Assembly (NCBI GenBank): GCA_036397035.1 | Contig: DASWJS010000020.1 | Span: forward strand, 1 to 64,000 | Length of the DNA: 64,000 nt | Source of the DNA: DASWJS01 sp036397035 | Lineage (GTDB): Bacteria; Actinomycetota; AC-67 | Direction of reading: 5' to 3' | Shown here: positions 15,973 through 23,295 of the stretch, piece by piece | Numbering within the stretch: position 1 is the stretch's first letter | Layout of the letters: each line of letters opens with the position of its first letter | Notes under the pieces: generated by a model | What the model was told of the DNA's origin: nothing | The model's database searches: none | The model's input: the letters and a program-made list of their open reading frames with translations, nothing else | Program-made: the position numbers and the translations under genes

Positions 15973-16665
15973 ATGGGAAGCCTCGACGAGATCGGCGCGC
16001 GGGTCGCGGCGTGCCGGCGATGCCCGCGCCTGGTGTCGTGGCGTGAAGCGGCCGCGGCCGATCCCCCCGCGCGGTTCACAGGCCAGGAGTACTGGGCGCG
16101 TCCGGTGCCGGGCTTCGGCGATCCGCGCGCGCGGCTCGTCGTCGTCGGCCTGGCGCCGGCGGCCCACGGCGCGAACCGCACCGGCCGGATGTTCACCGGG
16201 GACCGCTCCGGCGACTGGCTGTATCGGGCCCTGCACCGGGCGGGTGTTGCATCCCAGTCCGCTTCGGGTTCGCGCGACGACGGGCTCCGGCTGATCGACT
16301 GCTGGGTGACTGCCGTCGTTCGGTGCGCGCCGCCGGCCAACAAACCGGCGCCGGCCGAGCGCGACACGTGCCTGCCCTTCCTCGCCGAGGAGCTGGTGGC
16401 GCTCGCGCGCTCGCGGGCGATCCTGGCGCTCGGCTCGTTCGCGTGGGACGGCGCGCTGCGGGCGGTGCGCTCGCTCGGCGCCGAGGTCCGGCCGAAGCCC
16501 CGGTTCGGCCACGGCGCCCTCGCCCGGGCGGGCCGCTGGACCTTGGTCGGCTCCTATCACCCGAGCCAGCAGAACACGTTCACCGGGAAGCTCACCGAGC
16601 GCATGCTCGACGAGGTCGTCGGGCGGGCGCTGGATGCTGCCCGAAGCCCGTCCGATCCGTCTTGA
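15973..16665 (+). CDS. Type 5 (UdgB-like) uracil-DNA glycosylase
   Basis: This 230-residue DNA repair glycosylase removes uracil and some deaminated purines from DNA. An N-terminal iron-sulfur cysteine cluster begins with CRRCPRL, with further Cys around CWVTAVVRC and DTC. Motif A is VVVGLAPAAHGANRTGRMFTG and motif B is GSYHPSQQNTFTGKLT. The Ala/Asn pattern of motif A is that of family 5 (UdgB) rather than family 4. ATG 15973 is chosen; it lies just past the terminator hairpin of the previous gene. The stop codon overlaps the region upstream of the groEL promoter. Confidence 0.88.
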   Translation: MGSLDEIGARVAACRRCPRLVSWREAAAADPPARFTGQEYWARPVPGFGDPRARLVVVGLAPAAHGANRTGRMFTGDRSGDWLYRALHRAGVASQSASGSRDDGLRLIDCWVTAVVRCAPPANKPAPAERDTCLPFLAEELVALARSRAILALGSFAWDGALRAVRSLGAEVRPKPRFGHGALARAGRWTLVGSYHPSQQNTFTGKLTERMLDEVVGRALDAARSPSDPS

Positions 16666-16701
16666 CTTGCGTCGCGCCGAGCCCCTGGCGTATAACTGCC
16701 G

Positions 16702-16728
16702 TTAGCACTCTCCCTGGGAGAGTGCTAG
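16702..16728 (+). promoter_or_regulatory. CIRCE operator (HrcA-binding site) of groEL
   Basis: TTAGCACTC (16702-16710), a 9-base spacer and GAGTGCTAG (16720-16728) differ from the CIRCE consensus only in the last base. TATAAC at 16691-16696 just upstream is a likely -10. HrcA repression released by heat is expected. hrcA is not in the window. Confidence 0.9.
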
Positions 16729-16819
16729 CAGCCGGAGGCCGGGAGTGCCAGTCTCGCCGCCGGCGGTGAACGACAGGAGAAGGGCCGAAGGCCCGCCGTT
16801 CGGAAACGAGGAGGGATAG

Positions 16820-18445
16820 ATGGCTGCGAAGCTCATCACGTTCGACGAAGAGGCGCGCCGCGCGCTCGAGTCGGGCATGGACAAGCTCGCGAATGCGGTG
16901 AAGGTCACCCTGGGCCCTAAGGGCCGCAACGTGGTGATCGAGAAGAAGTGGGGCGCGCCGACGATCACCAACGACGGCGTCTCCATCGCCAAGGAGATCG
17001 AGCTGGAGGACCCCGCCGAGAAGATCGGTGCGGAGCTGGTCAAGGAGGTCGCCAAGAAGACCAACGACGTGGCCGGCGACGGCACGACGACGGCGACGGT
17101 GCTCGCGCAGGCGATGGTCCACGAAGGGCTGCGCAACGTGACCGCGGGCGCGAACCCGATGGCGATCAAGCGCGGGATCGAGAAGGCCGTCGCGCGCGTC
17201 GTCGAGCAGATCAAGACGGCGTCCAAGGACGTCGAGGACAAGGCCGAGATCAGCAACGTCGCCGCGATCTCGGCGAACAACGACCCTGAGATCGGCGCGA
17301 TGATCGCCGAGGCGATGGACAAGGTCGGCAAGGACGGCGTGATCACCGTCGAGGAGTCGCAGACCTTCGGCCTCGAGCTGGAGCTGGTCGAGGGGATGCG
17401 CTTCGACAAGGGCTACATCTCCCCGTACTTCGTGACCGACCCCGAGCGGATGGAGGTCGTCGTCGAGGACCCCTACCTGCTGATCGTGAACTCGAAGATC
17501 AGCGCGGTGAAGGATCTCGTCGCGGTGCTCGAGAAGGTCATGCAGACGGGCAAGGCGCTGGCGATCGTGGCCGAGGACGTCGAGGGCGAGGCCCTCGCGA
17601 CGCTCGTGGTCAACAAGATCCGCGGCACGTTCAAGTCCGTCGCGGTCAAGGCCCCCGGCTTCGGCGACCGTCGCAAGGCCATGCTGCAGGACATCGCGAT
17701 CCTCACCGGCGGCCAGGTCATCAGCGAAGAGGTGGGCCTCAAGCTGGAGAACACGACGCTCGACATGCTGGGCCGCGCTCGCAAGATCGTCGTCACCAAG
17801 GACGAGACGACGATCGTCGAGGGCTCCGGCGACCCCGAGCAGATCAAGGGCCGGGTCAACCAGATCAAGACCGAGATCGAGAACACCGACTCCGACTACG
17901 ACCGTGAGAAGCTGCAGGAGCGGCTGGCGAAGCTGGCCGGCGGCGTCGCGGTCATCAAGGTCGGAGCGGCGACCGAGGTCGAGCTGAAGGAGAAGAAGCA
18001 CCGGATCGAGGACGCGGTCTCCGCGACCAAGGCCGCGGTCGAAGAGGGCATCGTCGCCGGCGGCGGCGTGACCCTGCTGCAGGCGCAGTCCGGGATCGAC
18101 AAGCTGGACCTCACGGGCGACGAGGCGACCGGCGCACGCATCGTGCGGCGGGCGCTCGAAGAGCCGGTCAAGCAGATCGCGGTGAACGCCGGCCTGGAAG
18201 GCGGCGTCGTGGTCGAGAAGGTACGCGGCCTGGACACCGGCTGGGGCCTCAACGCCGACACCGGCGAGTACGTCGACCTGCTGAAGGCCGGCGTCATCGA
18301 CCCGGCGAAGGTGACGCGCTCGGCGCTGCTCAACGCCGCCTCGATCGCGGCGCTGTTCCTCACGACCGAGGTGGTCGTGGCCGAGAAGCCCGAGAAGACC
18401 CCGCCGATGCCGACCCCCGGCGCCGGCGACATGGGCGACTTCTAA
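16820..18445 (+). CDS. groL: 60 kDa chaperonin GroEL
   Basis: GroEL forms the ATP-dependent double-ring folding chamber. The 541-residue protein has the usual N-terminus (AKLITFDEEARRALESGMDK), the ATP-binding VTLGPKGRNVV and VAGDGTTTATVLAQ, and the equatorial signature AAVEEGIVAGGGVTLL. Length is normal. The C-terminus ends PGAGDMGDF, without the long GGM repeats of many GroELs. GAGGAGGG precedes the ATG. No groES is adjacent, so this is a solitary CIRCE-controlled copy; the co-chaperonin must be elsewhere. A hairpin follows the stop. Confidence 0.97.
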   Translation: MAAKLITFDEEARRALESGMDKLANAVKVTLGPKGRNVVIEKKWGAPTITNDGVSIAKEIELEDPAEKIGAELVKEVAKKTNDVAGDGTTTATVLAQAMVHEGLRNVTAGANPMAIKRGIEKAVARVVEQIKTASKDVEDKAEISNVAAISANNDPEIGAMIAEAMDKVGKDGVITVEESQTFGLELELVEGMRFDKGYISPYFVTDPERMEVVVEDPYLLIVNSKISAVKDLVAVLEKVMQTGKALAIVAEDVEGEALATLVVNKIRGTFKSVAVKAPGFGDRRKAMLQDIAILTGGQVISEEVGLKLENTTLDMLGRARKIVVTKDETTIVEGSGDPEQIKGRVNQIKTEIENTDSDYDREKLQERLAKLAGGVAVIKVGAATEVELKEKKHRIEDAVSATKAAVEEGIVAGGGVTLLQAQSGIDKLDLTGDEATGARIVRRALEEPVKQIAVNAGLEGGVVVEKVRGLDTGWGLNADTGEYVDLLKAGVIDPAKVTRSALLNAASIAALFLTTEVVVAEKPEKTPPMPTPGAGDMGDF

Positions 18446-18458
18446 GGCACCTGCTGGG

Positions 18459-18484
18459 AAGGGCGGCTCGCGAGAGCCGCCCTT
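18459..18484 (+). terminator. Hairpin terminator after groEL
   Basis: An 11-bp perfect stem (AAGGGCGGCTC with its complement) and a GCGA loop start 14 bases past the groEL stop. There is no long T-run. It marks the end of the core block before the accessory island. Confidence 0.65.
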
Positions 18485-18660
18485 CAGCTTGTCCGCGGCC
18501 GTCGAGGGCTCGCCTCCGCGGGGACACGTGAGCGGACTCGGCGACGCGTGCCGCGTCACCGAGTTCGCTCACTGCGGTCCGTCCCTCTCACGTCGCTGGC
18601 GCGCCGTTCGAGGGGCCCACCGAGTCCCCGCTCCCGGCGAGCCCTCGCCGCCCGCTCGCG

Positions 18661-18930
18661 CGGCGGGCGTTGGGTGTTCGCCGCCCGCAGTCACTTCTGC
18701 GATTGCGATACCGGGTTCACGCATCGTCATCACCTGCACGCGTTCCGGCGAAACTCTTTCGCCACTCACTTGCTGGACGACGGCTACGACATCCACATCG
18801 TTCAGGAACTTCTCGGCCACAGGGACTGCGAACCTCCATGACTTACGCGCACGTCCTCAACCGAGGCGGCCTCGGGGCGCGGAGCCCCCTCGATCGCCTA
18901 GGCAGCCTGGGATTGATTCTCACGCCTTAA
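18661..18930 (+). pseudogene. Decayed integron-type tyrosine recombinase (C-terminal remnant)
   Basis: One frame reads GGRWVFAARSHF...THRHHLH and then jumps directly to RRNSFATHLLDDGYDIHIVQ, followed by ELLGHRDC and a stop at 18841. A second frame continues with TSMTYAHVLNRGGLGARSPLDRL up to 18930. Together these are the catalytic tail of a tyrosine recombinase (HxLRHSFATHLL, LLGH, then the active-site Tyr in TYxHVLNRGG). They show an internal deletion after RHHLH and a frameshift after LLGHRD. The VFPASR/RHHLH-like start and the VLNRGGxGVRSPLDRL tail are characteristic of integron integrases. The gene is dead and most of its N-terminus is missing; 18485-18660 shows nothing recognisable. Confidence 0.75.
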
Positions 18931-19115
18931 CACGACCGCCCGCGCCGGACATACAATCCACGGCGCACGTGAGCCCCCACTATTTCCACAGGTGGATGGC
19001 TGAGGATCACCCAACCCGCTGCCCGCGCCGAGTGTTATCCTGTCCCCAGGACTGCACATGGCGCGGTCCGTCTAAGTAGGAGTTATAAGGCGTCAGGTGA
19101 TCGAAAGGACGTGGC

Positions 19116-20018
19116 ATGCGAGCTTTCGTACAGAAGCCCAAGACTCTGCCGACTACGGCCACTAAGACTGCCACAATCGGTCGATCCCTCATTAGGCAAA
19201 GCCGTGATCTGACCTCTGTTGCTCATTTGCAGCGCACAATCGGGAATCGGGCTGCTGTGCAGCGACCACGAGAGAGAAATCGCGATGAGGTCAAAGAAGA
19301 GCTAGTTGGCACGCAAAGCACACGCTTGGGTCACGACTTTAGTCGACTTCCCGTTCATGCTCCTCCAGCCACGGCCACGAGGACGCGCAACGCCGATGGC
19401 ATTGCTGCGGACGATGAGGATATCACGCAAGCTCCAACACCGGCACCGGCACCTGGCGTGTTCCCACCTAGTCCCCCACCTCCGGCCGCTCCGGCCGCAC
19501 CCAGCCGCCAATGCCACGTGACGTCCGGCCCTACTTACACACCTAGCGGCACTATTCCGGTCACGAACACGGGTGGCAGGAAGAGCGCGACGTTCAGCAT
19601 GGCCGCGAGATTCGGCACGGCGTTTGTCACGGTACCGCCCAGGGTGCCCTCCTGTTGTGAGGTGCGCCAATACATCAGGTGGGACGATGCCTATCACAGA
19701 TCTAAGGGTGGTCCTCCGCACGGCGGGTTCCCCTCATCGGCTACCGCCGGTACGTGGTACGAGGACAGAGATGCAAGCGACAAACGGTATGGACATCGCT
19801 CTGGCGTTCATAGCGACCCAATCGCCGGCTGTGGCGACGAATACCTGACGGGGCGTACTCGGGACCAGGCAAACGGCGACACCTACTGCGGAAGGGACTC
19901 GCCAGGCGCACCGGCCACCAGGATGGGCACATTCAACTTTCAACTAAAGGTCATCGACACGTGCAACGGGAGCATGGTGAAGGCCAGGAGCTCCATCATC
20001 ACAGTCAGGTGGGGATGA
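19116..20018 (+). CDS. Secreted-cargo-like protein with eCIS-type N-terminal leader
   Basis: This 300-residue protein is of unknown function. Its N-terminus (residues 1-85) has the signature that precedes DUF4157 domains in cargo proteins of extracellular contractile injection systems: LQRTIGNRAAVQ near residue 40 and LGHDFSRLPVHA near residue 74. The HExxH-bearing DUF4157 core itself is absent. A Pro/Ala linker (about 108-130) leads to a C-terminal Cys-containing domain (about 135-300) that I do not recognise. Base composition is visibly less GC-rich than the flanking core genes. The next gene starts about 20 bases downstream or overlaps by ATGA, suggesting a co-expressed partner. No signal peptide is seen. 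Confidence 0.7.
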   Translation: MRAFVQKPKTLPTTATKTATIGRSLIRQSRDLTSVAHLQRTIGNRAAVQRPRERNRDEVKEELVGTQSTRLGHDFSRLPVHAPPATATRTRNADGIAADDEDITQAPTPAPAPGVFPPSPPPPAAPAAPSRQCHVTSGPTYTPSGTIPVTNTGGRKSATFSMAARFGTAFVTVPPRVPSCCEVRQYIRWDDAYHRSKGGPPHGGFPSSATAGTWYEDRDASDKRYGHRSGVHSDPIAGCGDEYLTGRTRDQANGDTYCGRDSPGAPATRMGTFNFQLKVIDTCNGSMVKARSSIITVRWG

Positions 20019-20041
20019 TAGACAGGAGAAGAAATGCATCC

Positions 20042-20479
20042 ATGAATCACGAGTCACTTGCAGTTCATATCGAACTTCGATCGAGTGCACCGCGGCCCGG
20101 CGGAACCGTGGTGTTTGTCAACATGGGCAGCACGCCACTTCGTCTCTGGCGCACAGGTAGCCAGTGGGGCGACACGGCGCTGTCGTTCGAGGTTCGGCGG
20201 GGTGAGCGTACGTGGTATGTCCTTCGCAAGCCACAGGATTATACGCGAAACGTCCCGTCGCTAGTCAGGGTGCCGCCCGCGGCGAGGTATGAAGCGGTCT
20301 TTGATCTGGGTGATGGACAATGGGAAGCCGACGCCCCAATCGATCAGCTGGCTGTTGCCGATGCGCAACTTGTTGCCGTGTACGACAATCGCTCATCACC
20401 CGAGGCCGTAGACCAGGGTGTCTGGATTGGCCAACTGCGGAGTAGCCCGATTCGATTGGACGAAGAGCCGCGAGAGTGA
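20042..20479 (+). CDS. Hypothetical protein paired with the eCIS-leader protein
   Basis: I do not recognise this 145-residue protein. It begins with beta-rich sequence, HIELRSSAPRPGGTVVFVNMG, which resembles an Ig-like or C2-like strand pattern. It has no membrane segment or signal peptide. An in-frame ATG at 20015 overlaps the upstream stop (ATGA) and is an equally valid start; AGGAGA lies about 12 bases before 20042. Tight coupling to the upstream cargo-like gene would suit an immunity, adaptor or co-cargo protein, but nothing in the sequence proves this. Confidence 0.6.
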   Translation: MNHESLAVHIELRSSAPRPGGTVVFVNMGSTPLRLWRTGSQWGDTALSFEVRRGERTWYVLRKPQDYTRNVPSLVRVPPAARYEAVFDLGDGQWEADAPIDQLAVADAQLVAVYDNRSSPEAVDQGVWIGQLRSSPIRLDEEPRE

Positions 20480-20568
20480 GGTGGCCAAGCTGAGACGTAC
20501 CGCGATACACGATTCTTTGGAGCCTCAAACGTAGTGGCGCGTCATGCGAACCCTGACGTGGGGGGCGA

Positions 20569-20844
20569 ATGACAACACATCAGAAGCTGACCACCGAGGA
20601 GCGGGCAGCCCTACGCTGCTCGTTCTGCGGGAAACATCAGGGCGAGGTCAGGAAGCTGGTGATCGCCAGTCGCGAGGCCAGCGACGTCGCAATATGTGAT
20701 GAGTGCTTCATCTGCGTCGCTGAGATCACGCGGGGAGTCTCGATGACGCCAACACGGAGGCCTCAGGGCCGCTCAGGTCGCGGCTGCGACGGACCGCGTC
20801 CGCGCTTCGCGCGGATTGCGGCCGATGAGCCGCATAGCCCTTAG
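20569..20844 (+). CDS. Stand-alone ClpX-type C4 zinc-finger protein
   Basis: Residues 16-47 contain CSFCGKHQGEVRKLVIA followed by AICDECF, the four-cysteine zinc finger found at the N-terminus of the unfoldase ClpX. No AAA+ domain follows. In ClpX this finger dimerises and binds adaptors and substrates, so a lone copy could modulate ClpXP or act as an independent adaptor. The last 25 or so residues are encoded by the attC-like repeat, and the stop TAG lies inside its core, as often seen for integron cassettes. True functional length is therefore probably about 65 residues. Confidence 0.75.
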   Translation: MTTHQKLTTEERAALRCSFCGKHQGEVRKLVIASREASDVAICDECFICVAEITRGVSMTPTRRPQGRSGRGCDGPRPRFARIAADEPHSP

Positions 20845-20846
20845 GC
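20771..20846 (+). repeat. attC-like site 1
   Basis: TCGCGGCTG (20778-20786) and GAGCCGC (20827-20833) form inverted arms, and the site ends in CTTAGGC (20840-20846), one base off the integron core GTTRRRY. The GC-rich interior is itself partly self-complementary. The next gene's GTG begins 8 bases past the core. Confidence 0.5.
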
Positions 20847-20853
20847 AGTCGAG

Positions 20854-21792
20854 GTGCTCGACGACAATGACATCCACCGGCTGGCTGGTCACCTTTACAT
20901 GGCTACCCGCAAGGATGACGTCGAGCTCGTGCTTGGCGAGCGGATCCAGGACGAAGCCTCCGGAACCAATCGCGACGTCGACTTGGTTCTCTTGACGAGT
21001 GCCGACTCCGGCATCATGGGGGTTGAGGTCAAGGATCACGCCCGGCCTCTAGATGTTGGCTTGGTGGAACAGCTTTGCCAGAAGCTCAATGACATGCCAA
21101 CTCTCACCGGTAGGCAAATCGCGAGTCGCAGCGGCTACACTGGCCCAGCCCTGAAGAAGGCGGTCGCGCATGGTGTTGAGTGCCTCACGATGGGCGAAGG
21201 GCCACTGCCGGATTTCAGGCAGGTGGATCTCAGTCAGCTCCGAGAAGTCCGCGTGATCAACCGCGACTGGGCCGCTGGTGCGGAGATCCTGTTCATCCCG
21301 AACCCAACGGCGGATCGGAGTGCCGTAGACGCTCTCCAGACTCTCGATGCTGATCAGGGCCGGCTGGTGAGAGTGAAGGGTCAACAGCTTTCGCTTGGGG
21401 AGATCTCTCGCCGGGTCTTGAAGGGCACCCTCGATCGTCTTCCTGCGCAGAGCGAGCCCGGCCTCCACCCGGTTGACGCCATCCTGACGCTCGACATGCC
21501 GCTGGAGGTCGAGACTGAGTCCGCGACGGTTCTCTGTCCTCGTGTCCACATCAAGGGCACGATCAAGCTGACGCTGGAAAAGATTCCGCTGACAGAAGCC
21601 CTGTACCTTCGGGACCCGAGCGGTGTGCCCCTGGCAGCATGCGTTCTTGTCGAGATCAACGGACATCTCCTTGGACTCTCGGTCGCCGAAGACGTGGGAA
21701 GGTTGAACCTGATCAGTATCCCAGGGACGCTCCGAGATCGGAGACCCAACCAGGAACGGGTTGGTGGAGGCGCATGGAATTCCGATGCTTAG
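20854..21792 (+). CDS. PD-(D/E)XK (Mrr-like) restriction endonuclease-fold protein
   Basis: This 312-residue protein has an N-terminal nuclease core. A conserved acidic residue in LVLGERIQDE is followed by RDVDLVLLTS and then GVEVKDHARPLD, the D-x(n)-ExK signature of PD-(D/E)XK enzymes such as Mrr. Helices after it (VGLVEQLCQKLNDM) fit the fold. The segment SRSGYTGPALKKAVAHGVECLTM also resembles Mrr-like families. The C-terminal 170 residues are unassigned. No methyltransferase or helicase is adjacent, so it may be an orphan nuclease or a single-gene defence cassette. The GTG start follows attC-like site 1 by 8 bases. Confidence 0.7.
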   Translation: MLDDNDIHRLAGHLYMATRKDDVELVLGERIQDEASGTNRDVDLVLLTSADSGIMGVEVKDHARPLDVGLVEQLCQKLNDMPTLTGRQIASRSGYTGPALKKAVAHGVECLTMGEGPLPDFRQVDLSQLREVRVINRDWAAGAEILFIPNPTADRSAVDALQTLDADQGRLVRVKGQQLSLGEISRRVLKGTLDRLPAQSEPGLHPVDAILTLDMPLEVETESATVLCPRVHIKGTIKLTLEKIPLTEALYLRDPSGVPLAACVLVEINGHLLGLSVAEDVGRLNLISIPGTLRDRRPNQERVGGGAWNSDA

Positions 21793-21796
21793 GTTC

Positions 21797-21865
21797 CCAC
21801 CTACCTCGCGCGTGCAGCGAACCGGCAGCTTTTGGCCCCCGGCCGCCGACGCCGAGTCGTTGGGC
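21797..21865 (+). repeat. attC-like site 2
   Basis: The site begins with CCTACCTCGCGCGTGCAG-like left arm sequence just after the nuclease gene stop. It ends in the canonical core GTTGGGC (21859-21865, matching GTTRRRY) preceded by GCCGAG. The lipoprotein ATG follows 7 bases after the core. The left core is degenerate. Confidence 0.45.
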
Positions 21866-21871
21866 AGACAG

Positions 21872-22288
21872 ATGCTGAGGTTTCCGCATGTTGTGGTAAC
21901 CATCCTGGCGGCCATGGCTGTCGCGTCCTGCACGACCACAGCTTCCCCTCCCCCCGCGACGCCGTCGACCCCAAGCTTCCCGCTATTGCCCAACCAAAAG
22001 AGTTGCGCGGCGGTGGCTGTCGACGAAACGCCTGATTCCAGTCCCGTGCGCATGCTGGTCACAACTCCCTATTCCAACCGGCCGATTGAGGCTGAGGTCT
22101 TGCTTGAAGGGGATGCAAGCAAACGAACGAGGCTGATCGACGCCCGTACCGATGAACGGGGCCGGGCGGAGTTCGACATCGACTTCCCGGCCGACTATCC
22201 CGGCAACTCTCAGTTCTTTGTGAACTTCGGCGTGGGCGATGTTGTTTGCACGGGCTTCTTCATCACGCCCGACCGAGGTGAGGAATGA
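21872..22288 (+). CDS. Putative small lipoprotein
   Basis: This 138-residue protein has a short lipoprotein signal peptide ending VASC (Cys about residue 19) and then a Pro/Thr-rich tether. A beta-rich domain follows (MLVTTPYSNRPIEAEVLLEG, DERGRAEFDIDFPADY, QFFVNFGVGDVVC). The domain resembles an Ig-like or carboxypeptidase-regulatory-like sandwich, but no family is clear. ATG 21872 is chosen because it gives the signal peptide and directly follows the attC-like core. Frames extending upstream run through the repeat and are not credible. It is probably a single-gene cassette. Confidence 0.65.
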   Translation: MLRFPHVVVTILAAMAVASCTTTASPPPATPSTPSFPLLPNQKSCAAVAVDETPDSSPVRMLVTTPYSNRPIEAEVLLEGDASKRTRLIDARTDERGRAEFDIDFPADYPGNSQFFVNFGVGDVVCTGFFITPDRGEE

Positions 22289-22312
22289 CATTGAACTATC
22301 AAACTCGGTGCT

Positions 22313-22370
22313 GCCCAACTCGCGGCTGCACCCGACCCGCTTCGCCTCGCGCGTGTGAGCCGCAGGGTCA
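22313..22370 (+). repeat. attC-like site 3 (left half well conserved)
   Basis: GCCCAAC (22313-22319) matches the integron core RYYYAAC. It is followed by TCGCGGCTG, the same left arm as sites 1 and 5, and GAGCCGC (22357-22363) is the right arm. A right core (GTTRRRY) is not recognisable, so the site is incomplete or decayed. Confidence 0.45.
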
Positions 22371-22414
22371 TCACACGCACCTGCCCGGGGTGCTGGCGGT
22401 AGAATCGAGTCTTG

Positions 22415-22648
22415 ATGGCTAAGGCTGGTCCGAAGTCCGATTCCGTAGTCCACAGCCACCCAGGGATCCTGGGTGGAACGCCTGTCTTCAAGGGCACAAG
22501 GGTCCCTGTTCAGGCCCTCTTCGACTACGTAGAGGCTGGCGACCCGCTCGAGCGATTCCTGGACCACTTCCCGTCGGTCACGCGCGAACAGGCTGTCGCA
22601 GCTCTGGAAGAAGCAGCCGGATTGCTCGGTCGTGCGGCTGCTTCTTGA
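22415..22648 (+). CDS. DUF433 antitoxin
   Basis: This 77-residue protein has the DUF433 pattern: HPGILGGTPVFKGTRVPVQALFDYVEAGD, then FLDHFPSVTREQAVAALEEA. DUF433 proteins are helix-turn-helix antitoxins usually encoded directly before a DUF5615 PIN-like toxin, which is the case here. The ATG at 22415 follows TAGAAT by 9 nt (a TTG at 22412 by 6), suggesting a leaderless transcript. Its end overlaps the toxin gene by 17 bases. It is expected to neutralise the toxin and autorepress the pair. Confidence 0.88.
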   Translation: MAKAGPKSDSVVHSHPGILGGTPVFKGTRVPVQALFDYVEAGDPLERFLDHFPSVTREQAVAALEEAAGLLGRAAAS

Positions 22649-22955
22649 TGAGCAGGTGCCCCGCGTGTTCGCAGACGAGCTTCCGGGGCACGACGTCAGC
22701 ACAGCCCAGCAGATGGGCTGGTCCGGGATTGAGAACGGGGACCTCCTCACCGCCGCTGCAGAAGCGGGCTTCGATGCCCTCATCACCCTGGATCGAGGCT
22801 TCGAGTTCCAACAGAACCCCGCAACGCTGCCCATTGCGGTCGTGGTGGTTGAAGCGCGCAGCAACCGGATCGAGGCGCTGCAGCCACTCGCGGGCGCTGT
22901 TCTCGACGCGCTGGAGACGGTGGAACCGAAGACTCTCGTTCGCGTTGGCCCATAG
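22632..22955 (+). CDS. DUF5615 PIN-like toxin
   Basis: This 107-residue protein begins MRLLLDEQVPRVFADELPGHD, the DUF5615 (PIN-like, Mut7-C-type) signature. Acidic residues are at the N-terminus and in NGDLLTAAAEAGFDALITLDRGFEFQQN. DUF5615 proteins partner with DUF433 antitoxins and are believed to be ribonuclease toxins; the RNA target is unknown. The GTG start lies inside the antitoxin gene. The stop TAG lies at the left edge of the next attC-like site. Confidence 0.87.
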   Translation: MRLLLDEQVPRVFADELPGHDVSTAQQMGWSGIENGDLLTAAAEAGFDALITLDRGFEFQQNPATLPIAVVVVEARSNRIEALQPLAGAVLDALETVEPKTLVRVGP

Positions 22956-23025
22956 CTGGCGCGCGCGACGGACCGGCCCGCCCGCTTCGCGATCGTCCGG
23001 CCGCTGACGAGCCGAGGCGTTAGGC
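22949..23025 (+). repeat. attC-like site 4
   Basis: The site runs from the degenerate left core GCCCATA to the canonical right core GTTAGGC (23019-23025), preceded by GAGCCGA. The arms are GC-rich and only imperfectly complementary. An ATG starts 7 bases after the core, the same arrangement as at sites 1 and 2. Confidence 0.5.
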
Positions 23026-23031
23026 GGACTG

Positions 23032-23220
23032 ATGAGCCCCGTTGTGGATGCGATAGCCTGCCTTGAGGTATCAAGGAGAGCTGAGCGTGAACGTGATCGA
23101 CCTGGTCCTGATAGGAACCGTCTCTACGCGGAGCGATTCACGCAGAGTGGTCTCCCGGGTAGACCTCCCGGTCGCACACTGGCTGTGCTCGCCTGCATGG
23201 ACTGCCGCCTCCCTGAGTGA
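23032..23220 (+). pseudogene. Beta-carbonic anhydrase N-terminal fragment
   Basis: This frame of 62 codons ends NRLYAERFTQSGLPGRPPGR followed by TLAVLACMDCRLPE and a stop. The tail matches the start of beta-carbonic anhydrases, where a Cys zinc ligand and Asp-Arg dyad form the CMDxR motif. Everything after it (the remaining zinc ligands and most of the fold) is missing, so it cannot be an active enzyme. The start lies 6 bases past the attC-like core, as expected for a cassette gene. The 75 bases after the stop (to 23295) hold no feature I can name. Similarity is judged by eye over about 35 residues. Confidence 0.4.
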
Positions 23221-23295
23221 AGTCTTCATCCAACCCGATGCGCCCGGCGCCGCCTGACTCGGCGTAGGAGCGGTTCTTTCCGACATGGCTATTGC

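Noticed and set aside
16662..16696. TTGACT...TATAAC as a groEL promoter
   Set aside because: The spacing is 23 bases, too long. TATAAC alone is kept as a likely -10, with TTGCGT (16667-16672, 18-base spacing) as a weak -35.
23063..23257. Alternative 64-codon + strand frame overlapping the carbonic anhydrase fragment
   Set aside because: No family resemblance; the frame at 23032-23220 has both the cassette-like start and the CMDxR motif.
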